Shown here in pieces: positions 6,229 through 13,496 of a stretch of DNA of 21,388 bases. Below the pieces are notes generated by a model. That model saw only the letters and a program-made list of their open reading frames with translations. It did not search any database and had not been told where the DNA came from. Numbering within the stretch: the stretch's first letter is position 1; every line of letters starts with the position of its first letter. Source of the stretch: a virus; IMG/VR virus record IMGVR_UViG_3300027720_000036, positions 1-21,388 of that record; one strand, given 5' to 3'. The translations under genes and the position numbers were made by a program.

Positions 6229-6267
6229 GGGCGGCGGGATGACACAGGTGTCTCCCGCCGCCCCTTC
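6229..6267 (+). terminator. Rho-independent terminator closing the head cassette
   Basis: Perfect 11-base arms GGGCGGCGGGA (6229-6239) and TCCCGCCGCCC (6253-6263). They are extended inward by GACA/TGTC across a single bulged T to a CAGG loop. A short pyrimidine-rich run (CTTCTCT) follows. It lies after the head genes and 20 bases before the next ATG. Strong stem, weak U-tract, so it may act as a partial terminator or an mRNA-stabilising 3' end. Confidence 0.72.
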
Positions 6268-6282
6268 TCTACCGAGTGAGAT

Positions 6283-6672
6283 ATGGCCTTCAGAACACTA
6301 GACCCGAGCCAAGACCTCAAGGGCTTTCAGGTCAAGGGCGGCAGCAAGCAGTCGTCTTCGAACGATATCGACTTCGACTACACGGGGATGGATCTCGCCG
6401 CCAAGAACGGCGATGAGCTTTCCAAGCTGCGAGCCACCAAGCAGCAGGCCCTGATGGAAGACCCGCTGTCCACTCTTGGGACGGCCGGGCGTATCCGCGA
6501 TCTCCAGCGGTACATGGATGCCTACCACTCCGGCCGCTCCCTGCCGGACATGAACGTACTCCCGGGCCAGCGCGTCAAGAGCGTGCGGACATCGAGCAGC
6601 ACCGATAGCGACTCAGCAGCTGCGGCTGATTACTTTGACCCCCACATGCGTGGACAGGATAGGACTAAATAA
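6283..6672 (+). CDS. Hypothetical protein, probably virion-associated
   Basis: A 129-residue soluble, polar protein with no recognised family. The N-terminal 30 residues are Ser/Gly/Lys-rich (FQVKGGSKQSSSNDIDFDYT). A central helical part follows (ELSKLRATKQQALMEDPLST, then GRIRDLQRYMDAYHSG). The C-terminus is Ser/Asp-rich and disordered (TSSSTDSDSAAAADYFDP). A weak GAGTGAG ribosome site sits close before the ATG. It lies between the head cassette and the terminase genes, directly followed (2-base gap) by another unknown, so the two are likely co-translated and may be internal head or connector proteins. That role is inferred from position only. Confidence 0.62.
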   Translation: MAFRTLDPSQDLKGFQVKGGSKQSSSNDIDFDYTGMDLAAKNGDELSKLRATKQQALMEDPLSTLGTAGRIRDLQRYMDAYHSGRSLPDMNVLPGQRVKSVRTSSSTDSDSAAAADYFDPHMRGQDRTK

Positions 6673-6674
6673 CC

Positions 6675-7160
6675 ATGCCAAACGGACGCTACGTTCACCA
6701 GACCGAGTGGACGAACAAGATGCAGCATGCGGATCGTGCCAACGCCGCAGCCAACAACACTGACGGTGGCTCTGCCCGCCTGAACAACTTCAACAACACC
6801 GGCGCTGCCCGTCAGGCCAATGAGGCTGTGGGTGAGATGGTGCATGCCGACAACAACTGGGAATACCAGCGTGGTGTCGAGAATGCCTACGATCAGAACA
6901 GCTTTGAGCGCGGCTTGCAGGATCGGGCTATGGCCGACCGCGAGCGTCAGACGGCCAACAGTGCCGCCGATGCGCAGATGAAGTACGGCTCGCAGAACTA
7001 TCAGGCCGACTCCATTGCACGCAGCATGAATGCCATGAACGGCAGCCCGCTCACGGGTCTTACGGCCCAGCCCACGACGCCGGGCGTGGATATTTACAAC
7101 AACGGCGGGCAGCGTATCGGTGGCTCCGGCTACCGCAGTGTGCTGTCTGGGTTGGGCTGA
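6675..7160 (+). CDS. Hypothetical Asn/Gln/Ala-rich protein, possibly an internal virion protein
   Basis: A 161-residue protein unusually rich in Asn, Gln and Ala (ANAAANNTDGGSARLNNFNN). A predicted helical middle follows (YQRGVENAYDQNSFERGLQD, then RAMADRERQTANSAADAQMK), then a Gly-rich end (NNGGQRIGGSGYRSVLSGLG). There is no catalytic motif, signal peptide or membrane segment. This composition is typical of small ejected or internal proteins of podovirus-like virions, but no family is recognised. AGGA (6661-6664) lies 10 bases before the ATG. It ends just before a hairpin, so it seems to be the last gene of a two-gene unit. Confidence 0.62.
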   Translation: MPNGRYVHQTEWTNKMQHADRANAAANNTDGGSARLNNFNNTGAARQANEAVGEMVHADNNWEYQRGVENAYDQNSFERGLQDRAMADRERQTANSAADAQMKYGSQNYQADSIARSMNAMNGSPLTGLTAQPTTPGVDIYNNGGQRIGGSGYRSVLSGLG

Positions 7161-7190
7161 AAAATAGTCCGGCGCTCGCTGGACGCTCGG

Positions 7191-7226
7191 AGCCGATCCG
7201 GTGGGGACGCTCATCGGATCGGTTTT
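7191..7226 (+). terminator. Hairpin with T-run before the terminase genes
   Basis: Arms CCGATCCG (7193-7200) and CGGATCGG (7215-7222), extendable by a G-T and an A-T pair on the outside, close a 14-base loop and are followed by TTTT. It fits a modest rho-independent terminator between the unknown pair and the packaging cassette. The T-run is short, so read-through is likely. Confidence 0.55.
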
Positions 7227-7240
7227 CGAAAGGAGAGAGC

Positions 7241-7777
7241 ATGGCTATTCGAACGTGTGAAGACTGCGGCACGCAGCTGGAAGACACTGCGATCAACTTC
7301 CCCGTCTATAAGAAGCGGGTTCAGAAGTGCTTGGGTTGCGTTGTCACTCTGCGTCGGCAGGCTGCTGACGCCAAGCGCGAGAAGCAGGCACGGCGGATGG
7401 GCCGGCTGGAAACCGCTGCCGTCGATACCTTGCTGACCGCATCCCGTAAGGGCGGCACGAACATCCCGCACTCAGCGGAATTGCTTGAGCAGCTGATGGT
7501 CTGCTTTGGAGGGGTCAACGGCTTCTCCCAGCTGCTGCTGAAGAACTACTTCGACGCCCCGGCCGGAAGCGGTCAGCGGACGAAGATCATGGAAATGATC
7601 ACCAAACTGGTGACGGTTAACGCTGATCAGGGTGGCTCTAAGAAGCCCCTCGCCCTGTGGTCGGAAGACGAGCTTGAGAACGAGCTTGATATCCGAATCA
7701 GACAGGCAGTAGGGATGCCCGTGCTCACTCTGGAGGTGGTCAGTGAAACCGCTGCCGTCGATCCCGGTAACGTCTAG
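7241..7777 (+). CDS. Putative terminase small subunit with N-terminal zinc ribbon
   Basis: A 178-residue protein whose 3' end overlaps the large terminase gene by 35 bases, the usual position of the small subunit, which binds the packaging site and regulates the motor. Residues 6-33 hold CEDC ... CLGC (C6, C9, C30, C33), a probable zinc ribbon. A basic helix (LRRQAADAKREKQARRMGRL) and a helical core (SAELLEQLMVCFGGVNGFSQ ... KIMEMITKLV) follow. From memory, the 'F-G-G-x-x-G-F-[SA]' segment is seen in small-terminase-like proteins of some podophages. AAGGAGAG is well placed before the ATG. The call rests on position plus DNA-binding features. A zinc ribbon is not standard for the family. Confidence 0.65.
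   Translation: MAIRTCEDCGTQLEDTAINFPVYKKRVQKCLGCVVTLRRQAADAKREKQARRMGRLETAAVDTLLTASRKGGTNIPHSAELLEQLMVCFGGVNGFSQLLLKNYFDAPAGSGQRTKIMEMITKLVTVNADQGGSKKPLALWSEDELENELDIRIRQAVGMPVLTLEVVSETAAVDPGNV
7732..7736 (+). promoter_or_regulatory. Shine-Dalgarno GGAGG for the GTG start of the large terminase gene
   Basis: GGAGG inside the 3' end of the small-subunit gene, 6 bases before GTG 7743. It supports translational coupling of the two subunits. Confidence 0.7.
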
Positions 7778-9446
7778 TTATCAGAAGGAGCGGTTGAAGG
7801 AGCTTCAAGCGGAGATCAATGATCGCCGCATCGAGTCCCTTCGTCTGTACCGTGCCTCTCCGCTTCAGGAGAAGATGCACGCCAGCATGGCTAGCGAGCG
7901 TCTGGTGATCGGTGGCAATCGATCCGGCAAGACGATCTCTACCGCGGTCGAGGTTGCCCGGGCGGCGACCGGCTGCGACCCCTACGGAAAGTACCCAAAG
8001 AGTGATGCAGTCATTGCTGTCGTCGGCCGCAGCTATTCCCATTTGGGTATGGTCTGCGTTCCGTACCTGTTACGAGCGGATCGGTTCAAGATCATTCGCG
8101 ATTCGCAAACGCAGCAGTGGCGAGCGTATGACCCGATCAACGATGCCGGCCGGAAGGCTGAGGCCAAGCCCGCTCCTCCGCTCATACCGCCAAGGCTCAT
8201 CAAGAGCATCAGCTGGATACAGAAGAGTGCTAACTACGCCAACTGTATCGAGCTAACGAACGGCACGCGGATCTTCTTCTTCTCAGCTGAGTCAGAGCCT
8301 CCGCAGGGGTTCGCCGCCGATCTTGTGTGGATTGACGAGGACATCCCTCAAGACAATCTGATCCCTGAATTGCAGGCTCGTCTGGCCGATAAGAAGGGCC
8401 GGCTGCTGTGGTCGGCTATGCCGCACTCCCGGTCGGAGTCGCTGCTGGGTCTATCCGAGCGTGCTGACCGGGCGGTCGAGCTTGGTATACCGAATCCGAC
8501 TATCGAGAAGTTCGTACTCAGGTTCCTTGATAACGACCATATCGATAACGAGGAAAAGGCCAAGGCCCTTGAGCGGTGGGCGGCAGCTGGCGAAGACGTA
8601 CTGCGGATGCGGTCTGAGGGCGAGTTCCTCACCGACTCGGTCTTAGTATACCCACGCTTTAATATGGCCGTTCAGGGGATGGACAGATCCCAGCTGCCCA
8701 ATGGAATGGTGCCGCCTGAGTGGACGAGATACCTCGCGGTAGACCCCGGTCATCAGGTCTGCGCAGTACTGTTTCTTGCCGTCCCTCCCGATGGCAGCTG
8801 TGCAGTCTTGTATGACGAACTGTACATCCGGCAGTGCTCTGCCATTACGTTTGGGGAGAAGCTGGCTGAGGCCACGAAGGGCCAGACGTTCTACAGCTTC
8901 GTGATCGACATGCACGGCGGCCGGCTGCGGGACATCGGCTCCGGGCGGCAGGTGGTGGTGCAGTACGTCGAGGAGCTTAGGAAGCATGGGGTGCGATCGC
9001 TGACCACGGGGTCTGCGTTCATGGCGGGCTGTGATGACATAGCCGCTCGCACGAGTGCTGTCCGCTCGTCCCTGCATGTACGCCCCGACGGCAACACCCG
9101 TCTAAGAGTACTGCGCGGAGCCTGCCCGAACCTTGAGAGAGAACTCAAGCGGTATCGCAAGAAGACCATCATGGTCAACGGCGTGGCGGTCGTGAGTGAC
9201 GAACCGAACACGCGAGGTGAGTGCCATGCAGTCCAGTGCATGGAGTACCTAATCGCATCCGATCCAAAGTACGTTCCGCAGAAGAAAACTGACTTGGAAC
9301 CCGAGATGCCTCAGTGGATGATGGAGTTTATGGAGCGCCGCCGTAAGCGCACTACGCCTTCGGGCTACACCTATCTCGGCCCGCAGTCGGATCTTTCGGC
9401 TCAGGAGATTGAGGAGAACGCGAATGAGTTCGCAGAGTGGCTCTGA
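7743..9446 (+). CDS. terL: Terminase large subunit (ATPase-nuclease packaging motor)
   Basis: A 567-residue protein. The ATPase domain has Walker A GGNRSGKT (57-64), Walker B LVWIDED (194-200, with the D-E pair at 198-199) and the coupling motif LLWSAMP (221-227). The C-terminal RNase H-like nuclease shows acidic positions at D334 (YLAVDPGH), D358/E359 (LYDELY) and D389 (FVIDM). A late EYL segment (501-503) sits where the last acidic motif usually ends. It docks on the portal, translocates DNA into the procapsid and cuts the concatemer. It starts at GTG within the small-subunit gene and overlaps the next gene by 23 bases. All core motifs are intact and the length is normal for the family. Confidence 0.96.
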   Translation: MKPLPSIPVTSSYQKERLKELQAEINDRRIESLRLYRASPLQEKMHASMASERLVIGGNRSGKTISTAVEVARAATGCDPYGKYPKSDAVIAVVGRSYSHLGMVCVPYLLRADRFKIIRDSQTQQWRAYDPINDAGRKAEAKPAPPLIPPRLIKSISWIQKSANYANCIELTNGTRIFFFSAESEPPQGFAADLVWIDEDIPQDNLIPELQARLADKKGRLLWSAMPHSRSESLLGLSERADRAVELGIPNPTIEKFVLRFLDNDHIDNEEKAKALERWAAAGEDVLRMRSEGEFLTDSVLVYPRFNMAVQGMDRSQLPNGMVPPEWTRYLAVDPGHQVCAVLFLAVPPDGSCAVLYDELYIRQCSAITFGEKLAEATKGQTFYSFVIDMHGGRLRDIGSGRQVVVQYVEELRKHGVRSLTTGSAFMAGCDDIAARTSAVRSSLHVRPDGNTRLRVLRGACPNLERELKRYRKKTIMVNGVAVVSDEPNTRGECHAVQCMEYLIASDPKYVPQKKTDLEPEMPQWMMEFMERRRKRTTPSGYTYLGPQSDLSAQEIEENANEFAEWL

Positions 9447-9762
9447 GTTTGAGATGCCGGCTATCGAGCTTGGCGATGCTGTCTTGTACTACTCGTCCGC
9501 GCTCGACCTGACGGAGCCCGTGCTGGGCTGGGTCTGCCGCCGGCCGGGAGCGAAGACGGTGTGCATCCTTGTGTTCTCGCCTGATGCGGGCTTCGTTGAG
9601 AAGCCGAGCGTGCGTCATCTGCACGACCCGGGCCTGCAAGAGAACCCGGCATGGCGGCAGTGGGGTGCGTGGGTACTCCACCCGAAGACCGAACTGCTGA
9701 GGCGGCTCGAAACGATTCTCCCCCAGATGGTCACCCTGCTGGCGAAGCACAAGAAAGACTGA
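9424..9762 (+). CDS. Conserved hypothetical protein between terminase and portal
   Basis: A 112-residue protein. It has a beta-rich middle (PVLGWVCRRPGAKTVCILVF) followed by SPDAGFVEKPSVRHLHDPGL and WGAWVLHPKTELLRRLETIL. From memory, small phage proteins with 'V-L-G-W ... V-x-H-x-D-D-P' and a 'W-x-x-x-P-x-x-x-x-L' end are found next to portal genes, without known function. The ATG at 9424 is preferred over an earlier in-frame ATG at 9409 because GAGGAG (9411-9416) lies 7 bases upstream of it. It overlaps the terminase end by 23 bases, and the portal gene follows after 3 bases. Confidence 0.75.
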   Translation: MSSQSGSEFEMPAIELGDAVLYYSSALDLTEPVLGWVCRRPGAKTVCILVFSPDAGFVEKPSVRHLHDPGLQENPAWRQWGAWVLHPKTELLRRLETILPQMVTLLAKHKKD

Positions 9763-9765
9763 CGC

Positions 9766-11865
9766 ATGGAAGACACCGGATTCGAAGTCAAGGACGACAG
9801 CCCGCTCAACGAGCAGCCGAAGCAGTCCAAGCTCTCGCCAGATTCGCCGCTACGGCCGCTGGCAGCCAGCTGGATTCTGAAGATCGGTGCGGCCAAGCGG
9901 GCCAAGTCTCAGTTCGACGCCGACGCCCGGGAAGGCATGGCCTTCTTCGATGGGCTCGGTGCTTGGTCTATGAATCCGCAGGGCGTTAGGGGGCAGAGCC
10001 TGATGAGCCGGCCGACCCCCGCGCCCGCATTCCGTATCGCCATCAACCGTGTGTTCGAAGCGGTGAAGCTCATCGGGGCAGTGCTGTACGCCCGGAACCC
10101 GAACCGAACTGTCACGCCGCGGAAGTTCCCCACGGTGTCGCCAGAGATGCTGGGCATTAATCCTGACGCCTATCAGGTTGACCCGATGACCGGGCAGCCC
10201 ATGCCCGACCCAGCTGTTGAGATGTACATCCAGACATCGCAGGCCGTGGGGATTCAGGAAGAGAAGAAGCAGCTGCAAGCGGAGTTGCTTCAGGCATACC
10301 TCAACTACACGCCTGTCGAGAACGACTTGAAGGGTCACTGCCGGCGAGCCATTGACGAGGGGATCATTAAGGGTGCCGGAGTACTCTGGACTGAAGCGGT
10401 TCAGGTGGAGAACGTCCCACCCGCCCAGCCGACTCTTCTGATCGGCTCGTTCATGGATAGCGTGGACAACCTGCTACTCGATCCCGACGCACAGGTGATC
10501 CAAGAGATCCAGTGGTGTGCCAAGCGGTGCGTGCAGCCGATCGATCAGGTGGCTCGCCTATTTGGCCTATCCCGCGACGACCTCAAGCCGAACCTCGAAA
10601 GCTACTCCAGTGCGTCCCGTCAGGTGGACGACCGCAGGAACGACTACGGCACGATGAAGCACCGCACGGGGAAGAGCAACGACCTCGTGACCTACTGGAA
10701 GATTTGGTCGAAGTGCGGAATCGGTGACAGGCTGAAGGGTGCGAAGAAGGAAGACCGCGGGCTGTTCGATCCGCTGGGAGACTTCTGCTACATCGTCGTG
10801 GCCGACGGTGTCGAGTACCCCTTGAATATCCCGCCGGAGTCGCTGAAGGAACCGCTCGATCAGGATGGCCTGCCGCAATCAATGCGTGCCCGGGCCGGCT
10901 GGCCGATCCCGTTCTGGGCAGCTGACGCACAAGGCTGGCCGTTCTCGATGTGGGCTCCCAACCCCAAGCCGAACTCGCTGTGGCCGTTGAGCTACATCAA
11001 GCCCGGCATCGGTGAACTCAGGTTCATCCAATGGGCGTTCTCTTACATGATGCAGCGGGTCGCCATCAGCTGCGAGACGCTCATCGGCGTGTCGAAGGCC
11101 GCGGATCAGGACATCAAGCAGCAGCTGCTCGCCCCCTCCGAGAACGGCTTTAAGGTTGTCGAGATCAGCGAGGCGATGGGGAAGTCGGTCAACGAGATCA
11201 TCTCGGTGTTCCAGCAGCCCAACGTCACGACCGAGTTGCCGAACCTCATTCAGGAGGTCGCGGCCATGTTTGAGAAACGAGTTGGGCTCACTGAGTTGGT
11301 CTATGGACAAACTCGTTCAGCCCTGAGAAGTGCCAGCGAAGCACAGGTCAAAGCTGATTCCATGCAGATCCGACCCGACGACCTCGCGTCGAGCGTGGAG
11401 GATTGGTTGAGCGATGTGTCTCGAAAGGAAGCCATGGCCGCTCGATGGCTTCTCAATCCGTCCGACGTTGCTCCGATCCTTGGCCCGCTGGGGGCCGAGG
11501 CTTGGGGCCTGCACCTCTCCAATCGGGATGGCGACCCATCTGGTGAAATCGCCCGTGAGTTTTCGTATCGCATCGAGGCCGGCAGTGCGCGCAAGCCGAA
11601 CAAGTCAGCCAAGATTGAACAATTGAACATGGCGATTCAGACGCTAGGCCCAATGCTCCAGCAGGTGGCAGCTGGCGGCAATCCGGGGCCTATGAACGCC
11701 CTTCTAACGGACTGGGCCTCAGCCAACGACCTCGATGTAACCAACTATCTTCTTCCACCCCCACCTCCACCCGCGCCGCCCGGTGCCGTCGCCTCTCCTC
11801 CGACGCCCGGGCCGGCTGCGGGGCCACCCGAGCAATCCCCACCACCACCGCAGCAGGGAGGCTGA
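9766..11865 (+). CDS. Portal (head-tail connector) protein
   Basis: A 699-residue protein right after the terminase genes. Key segments are FRIAINRVFEAVKLIGAVLY (89-108), the portal-typical SVDNLLLDPDAQ (about 230-241), and a wing/stem region around YIKPGIGELRFIQWAFSYMM. A long helix-rich C-terminal part follows (ELPNLIQEVAAMFEKRVGLT, then RSASEAQVKADSM). The last 40 residues are Pro-rich (LLPPPPPPAPPG...) and probably disordered. It would form the dodecameric ring at one capsid vertex, through which DNA enters and leaves. Length is close to P22-type portals and longer than siphovirus portals. The ribosome site is weak (AAGAAAG), so coupling to the previous gene, 3 bases away, is likely. Confidence 0.88.
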   Translation: MEDTGFEVKDDSPLNEQPKQSKLSPDSPLRPLAASWILKIGAAKRAKSQFDADAREGMAFFDGLGAWSMNPQGVRGQSLMSRPTPAPAFRIAINRVFEAVKLIGAVLYARNPNRTVTPRKFPTVSPEMLGINPDAYQVDPMTGQPMPDPAVEMYIQTSQAVGIQEEKKQLQAELLQAYLNYTPVENDLKGHCRRAIDEGIIKGAGVLWTEAVQVENVPPAQPTLLIGSFMDSVDNLLLDPDAQVIQEIQWCAKRCVQPIDQVARLFGLSRDDLKPNLESYSSASRQVDDRRNDYGTMKHRTGKSNDLVTYWKIWSKCGIGDRLKGAKKEDRGLFDPLGDFCYIVVADGVEYPLNIPPESLKEPLDQDGLPQSMRARAGWPIPFWAADAQGWPFSMWAPNPKPNSLWPLSYIKPGIGELRFIQWAFSYMMQRVAISCETLIGVSKAADQDIKQQLLAPSENGFKVVEISEAMGKSVNEIISVFQQPNVTTELPNLIQEVAAMFEKRVGLTELVYGQTRSALRSASEAQVKADSMQIRPDDLASSVEDWLSDVSRKEAMAARWLLNPSDVAPILGPLGAEAWGLHLSNRDGDPSGEIAREFSYRIEAGSARKPNKSAKIEQLNMAIQTLGPMLQQVAAGGNPGPMNALLTDWASANDLDVTNYLLPPPPPPAPPGAVASPPTPGPAAGPPEQSPPPPQQGG

Positions 11866-11867
11866 CG

Positions 11868-12434
11868 ATGAATGAGTTCGACAGGGAAGTCGCAGAGATA
11901 CGCAAGCGTGGCGTTACACCAAAGTGTTTCGGCAAAGGAAAAGGGAATGCCACCGCGGAGCAATGGGCAGCAAACCTTGAGTATCACAAGAGGTTTGGGG
12001 CGCAAGACAAGAGGAAGGAGTACCGTCGGGGCTGGTATGCGAAGAACCGCGACCTGACGAAGGGAAGAACCAAGCAGTGGCAGTCCGAGAACCCTCAGAG
12101 GCATGCCGCTTTTGTCCAGAAGGCGCAGCTGTTTAGGAACTACGGCATTCTCCCATCGCAGTACGGCGCGATGCTGTCGGGGCAGGATGGCGTGTGCGCC
12201 ATTTGCGGAGAGACTTGCTCCCGAGGAAACAGACTCTGCGTCGATCATTGCCACGACTCGATGGCAGTCCGGGGACTTCTGTGCGGGAAGTGCAATTCGG
12301 GATTAGGCATGTTTAGAGATAATCCCGACCTCCTTCGCAAGGCCGCAGAGTACTTGGCAGCCGGCGGCACACCGGCCTTTGACATTGTCACCTTCTACCA
12401 ACTCGCCACAGGTACATCCCATGACAACAACTGA
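11868..12434 (+). CDS. Recombination endonuclease VII-like (T4 gp49-type) nuclease
   Basis: A 188-residue protein. Residues 105-145 carry the Endonuclease_7 signature: CAIC (C110, C113), VDHCHD (D126, H127, H129), LLCGKCN (C139, C142, N143) and then SGLGMFRDNPDLLRKAAEYL. These match T4 endonuclease VII's four zinc cysteines and the catalytic D-H-x-H plus N. The family cleaves Holliday junctions and other branched DNA, clearing them for packaging. The N-terminal 90 residues are basic and helical (KRKEYRRGWYAKNRDLTKGR) and likely bind DNA. It starts 2 bases after the portal stop, behind GGGAGG, and overlaps the next gene by 14. Free-standing homing-type use of this fold is the alternative. Confidence 0.92.
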   Translation: MNEFDREVAEIRKRGVTPKCFGKGKGNATAEQWAANLEYHKRFGAQDKRKEYRRGWYAKNRDLTKGRTKQWQSENPQRHAAFVQKAQLFRNYGILPSQYGAMLSGQDGVCAICGETCSRGNRLCVDHCHDSMAVRGLLCGKCNSGLGMFRDNPDLLRKAAEYLAAGGTPAFDIVTFYQLATGTSHDNN

Positions 12435-12963
12435 CCTCCCCTATGACATCGCCGCCGCCGGCCCGGATGTTCAGGCTCACTACCGCCGGATGATCGCAGA
12501 CGGTCAGACCCCGCGGTTCGCGGAGATGTGTTCCCTGAGCCAGCCGCCGGGCGTGTCGGGCGTAGACAGGACGTTCCAAGAAGGCCGGCTGGACGGTAAC
12601 TGGATGGACTCCCTGCCCAAGAAGCAGGCCCAGAGGCTCATCCGCGAGGCCAAGCAGGCCGGGGTCAATCCCAACGGCAAATGGTACATGAGTGGTCTGG
12701 CCGACTCCCGCGGTGCCCGAGATCCGCGGGCATGGGTCTCAAGCCGGGACGAGGTGCTTCAGGTCTGTAAGGATCGCAGGCTGGAGATCAAGGGGACGAT
12801 CAACTATTCCCCCGGCGAGGCTGCCCCGCCCAAGAGGATTGACATGGCCCCGAGGCTGGTCAACGAACTGGTCAAGAAGCACCTCGCTGAGAACCCCGGC
12901 ACGAAGCGGGCGGATGCGGTGGAAGCCGTGAAAAAGAAGCACGCATTGAAGCGGAAGCTGTAA
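12421..12963 (+). CDS. Unknown phage protein downstream of endonuclease VII
   Basis: A 180-residue protein starting MTTTDLPYD at 12421. The earlier in-frame start at 12379 lies inside the nuclease gene and lacks a ribosome site. The middle, DGNWMDSLPKKQAQRLIREA ... GVNPNGKWYMSGLADSRG ... DPRAWVSSRDEVLQVCKDRR, matches from memory a family in planctomycete-type phages with the same 'G-K-x-Y-x-x-G-L-A ... D-P-x-A-W-V' pattern. No function is known to me. The C-terminus is a basic helix (AVEAVKKKHALKRKL), suggesting nucleic-acid or capsid contact. It is the last gene before a structured 60-base gap. Confidence 0.72.
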   Translation: MTTTDLPYDIAAAGPDVQAHYRRMIADGQTPRFAEMCSLSQPPGVSGVDRTFQEGRLDGNWMDSLPKKQAQRLIREAKQAGVNPNGKWYMSGLADSRGARDPRAWVSSRDEVLQVCKDRRLEIKGTINYSPGEAAPPKRIDMAPRLVNELVKKHLAENPGTKRADAVEAVKKKHALKRKL

Positions 12964-12980
12964 TTCCAGATCGGGTGCTC

Positions 12981-13021
12981 CGGGCCAAAAACCCAGTGGG
13001 AACGATACCACTGGAGGCCCG
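12981..13021 (+). promoter_or_regulatory. Nested hairpin that buries the next gene's ribosome binding site
   Basis: Outer arms CGGGCC (12981-12986) and GGCCCG (13016-13021) enclose inner arms CCAGTGG (12993-12999) and CCACTGG (13008-13014), with loop GAACGATA. The Shine-Dalgarno GGAGG (13013-13017) of the gene at 13024 lies inside the right arms. In mRNA it could hold translation of the tail operon low until opened by ribosomes or a ligand. There is no T-run, so a terminator is unlikely. Confidence 0.6.
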
Positions 13022-13023
13022 CC

Positions 13024-13338
13024 ATGGCCCGCTTTGAACGGCTGAACAACAGCTACCCCGTCACGATCACCGCCGATCCGGCGACCTCCCAGAAGCTGCC
13101 GTTTGGCGCTGTGGCTGGGGCTACGCTGATGGTGACCTCCGGCACGGGCACGATCACTTGGTACTGCCAAGCCGATCCCGATGGCGACCTGTTCGCCATG
13201 TATGACGCCGACGGCAACCCGTGCGAGAGTGCTGTTTCAGAGGGTAACGCCTTCGATCTACCAGCTGCTCTGTTCGCCTGCCCGTACATCGTCGGTGGTG
13301 GCTCGGACATCGAGGGCTTTCTCGCTGTGAGTTCCTGA
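13024..13338 (+). CDS. Small beta-rich structural protein heading the tail-appendage operon
   Basis: A 104-residue protein of alternating beta strands (YPVTITADPATSQKLPFG, GATLMVTSGTGTITWYCQAD, AFDLPAALFACPYIVGGG). It has no signal peptide or enzyme motif. The TVTITAD ... GTITWY pattern resembles small virion proteins of phages in which a short beta domain binds the capsid or fibre surface. I cannot name the family. GGAGG lies 6 bases before the ATG but inside a hairpin. Its stop overlaps the next start (TGATG), so the two are coupled. Confidence 0.68.
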   Translation: MARFERLNNSYPVTITADPATSQKLPFGAVAGATLMVTSGTGTITWYCQADPDGDLFAMYDADGNPCESAVSEGNAFDLPAALFACPYIVGGGSDIEGFLAVSS

Positions 13339-13496
13339 TGCCCCAGAGCCCCAGACTCCTGCGACCTGTTGCCCGGAAGTCATCCGGCACGGTGAACCCG
13401 CCGCCGCCGGCTGTGACGTATCGCATCCTCCAAGAGAGCGTGTTCCGCATCCTCACCGAATCCGGCTCGCCACTCCGTAAGGAGCAGACAACCTAA
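13338..13496 (+). CDS. 52-residue microprotein with paired RILxES motifs
   Basis: The product reads MPQSPRLLRPVARKSSG then TVNPPPPAVTYRILQESVF and RILTESGSPLRKEQTT. A basic N-terminus, a Pro linker and two short repeats (RILQES, RILTES) are seen. From memory, the 'RILTEDG' style repeat recurs in tiny genes within phage tail loci, with no known role. It fits exactly between TGATG (13336-13340) and TAATG (13494-13498) junctions and leaves no gap, the best evidence that it is translated. It also carries the ribosome site (AAGGAG) of the next gene. Confidence 0.62.
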   Translation: MPQSPRLLRPVARKSSGTVNPPPPAVTYRILQESVFRILTESGSPLRKEQTT

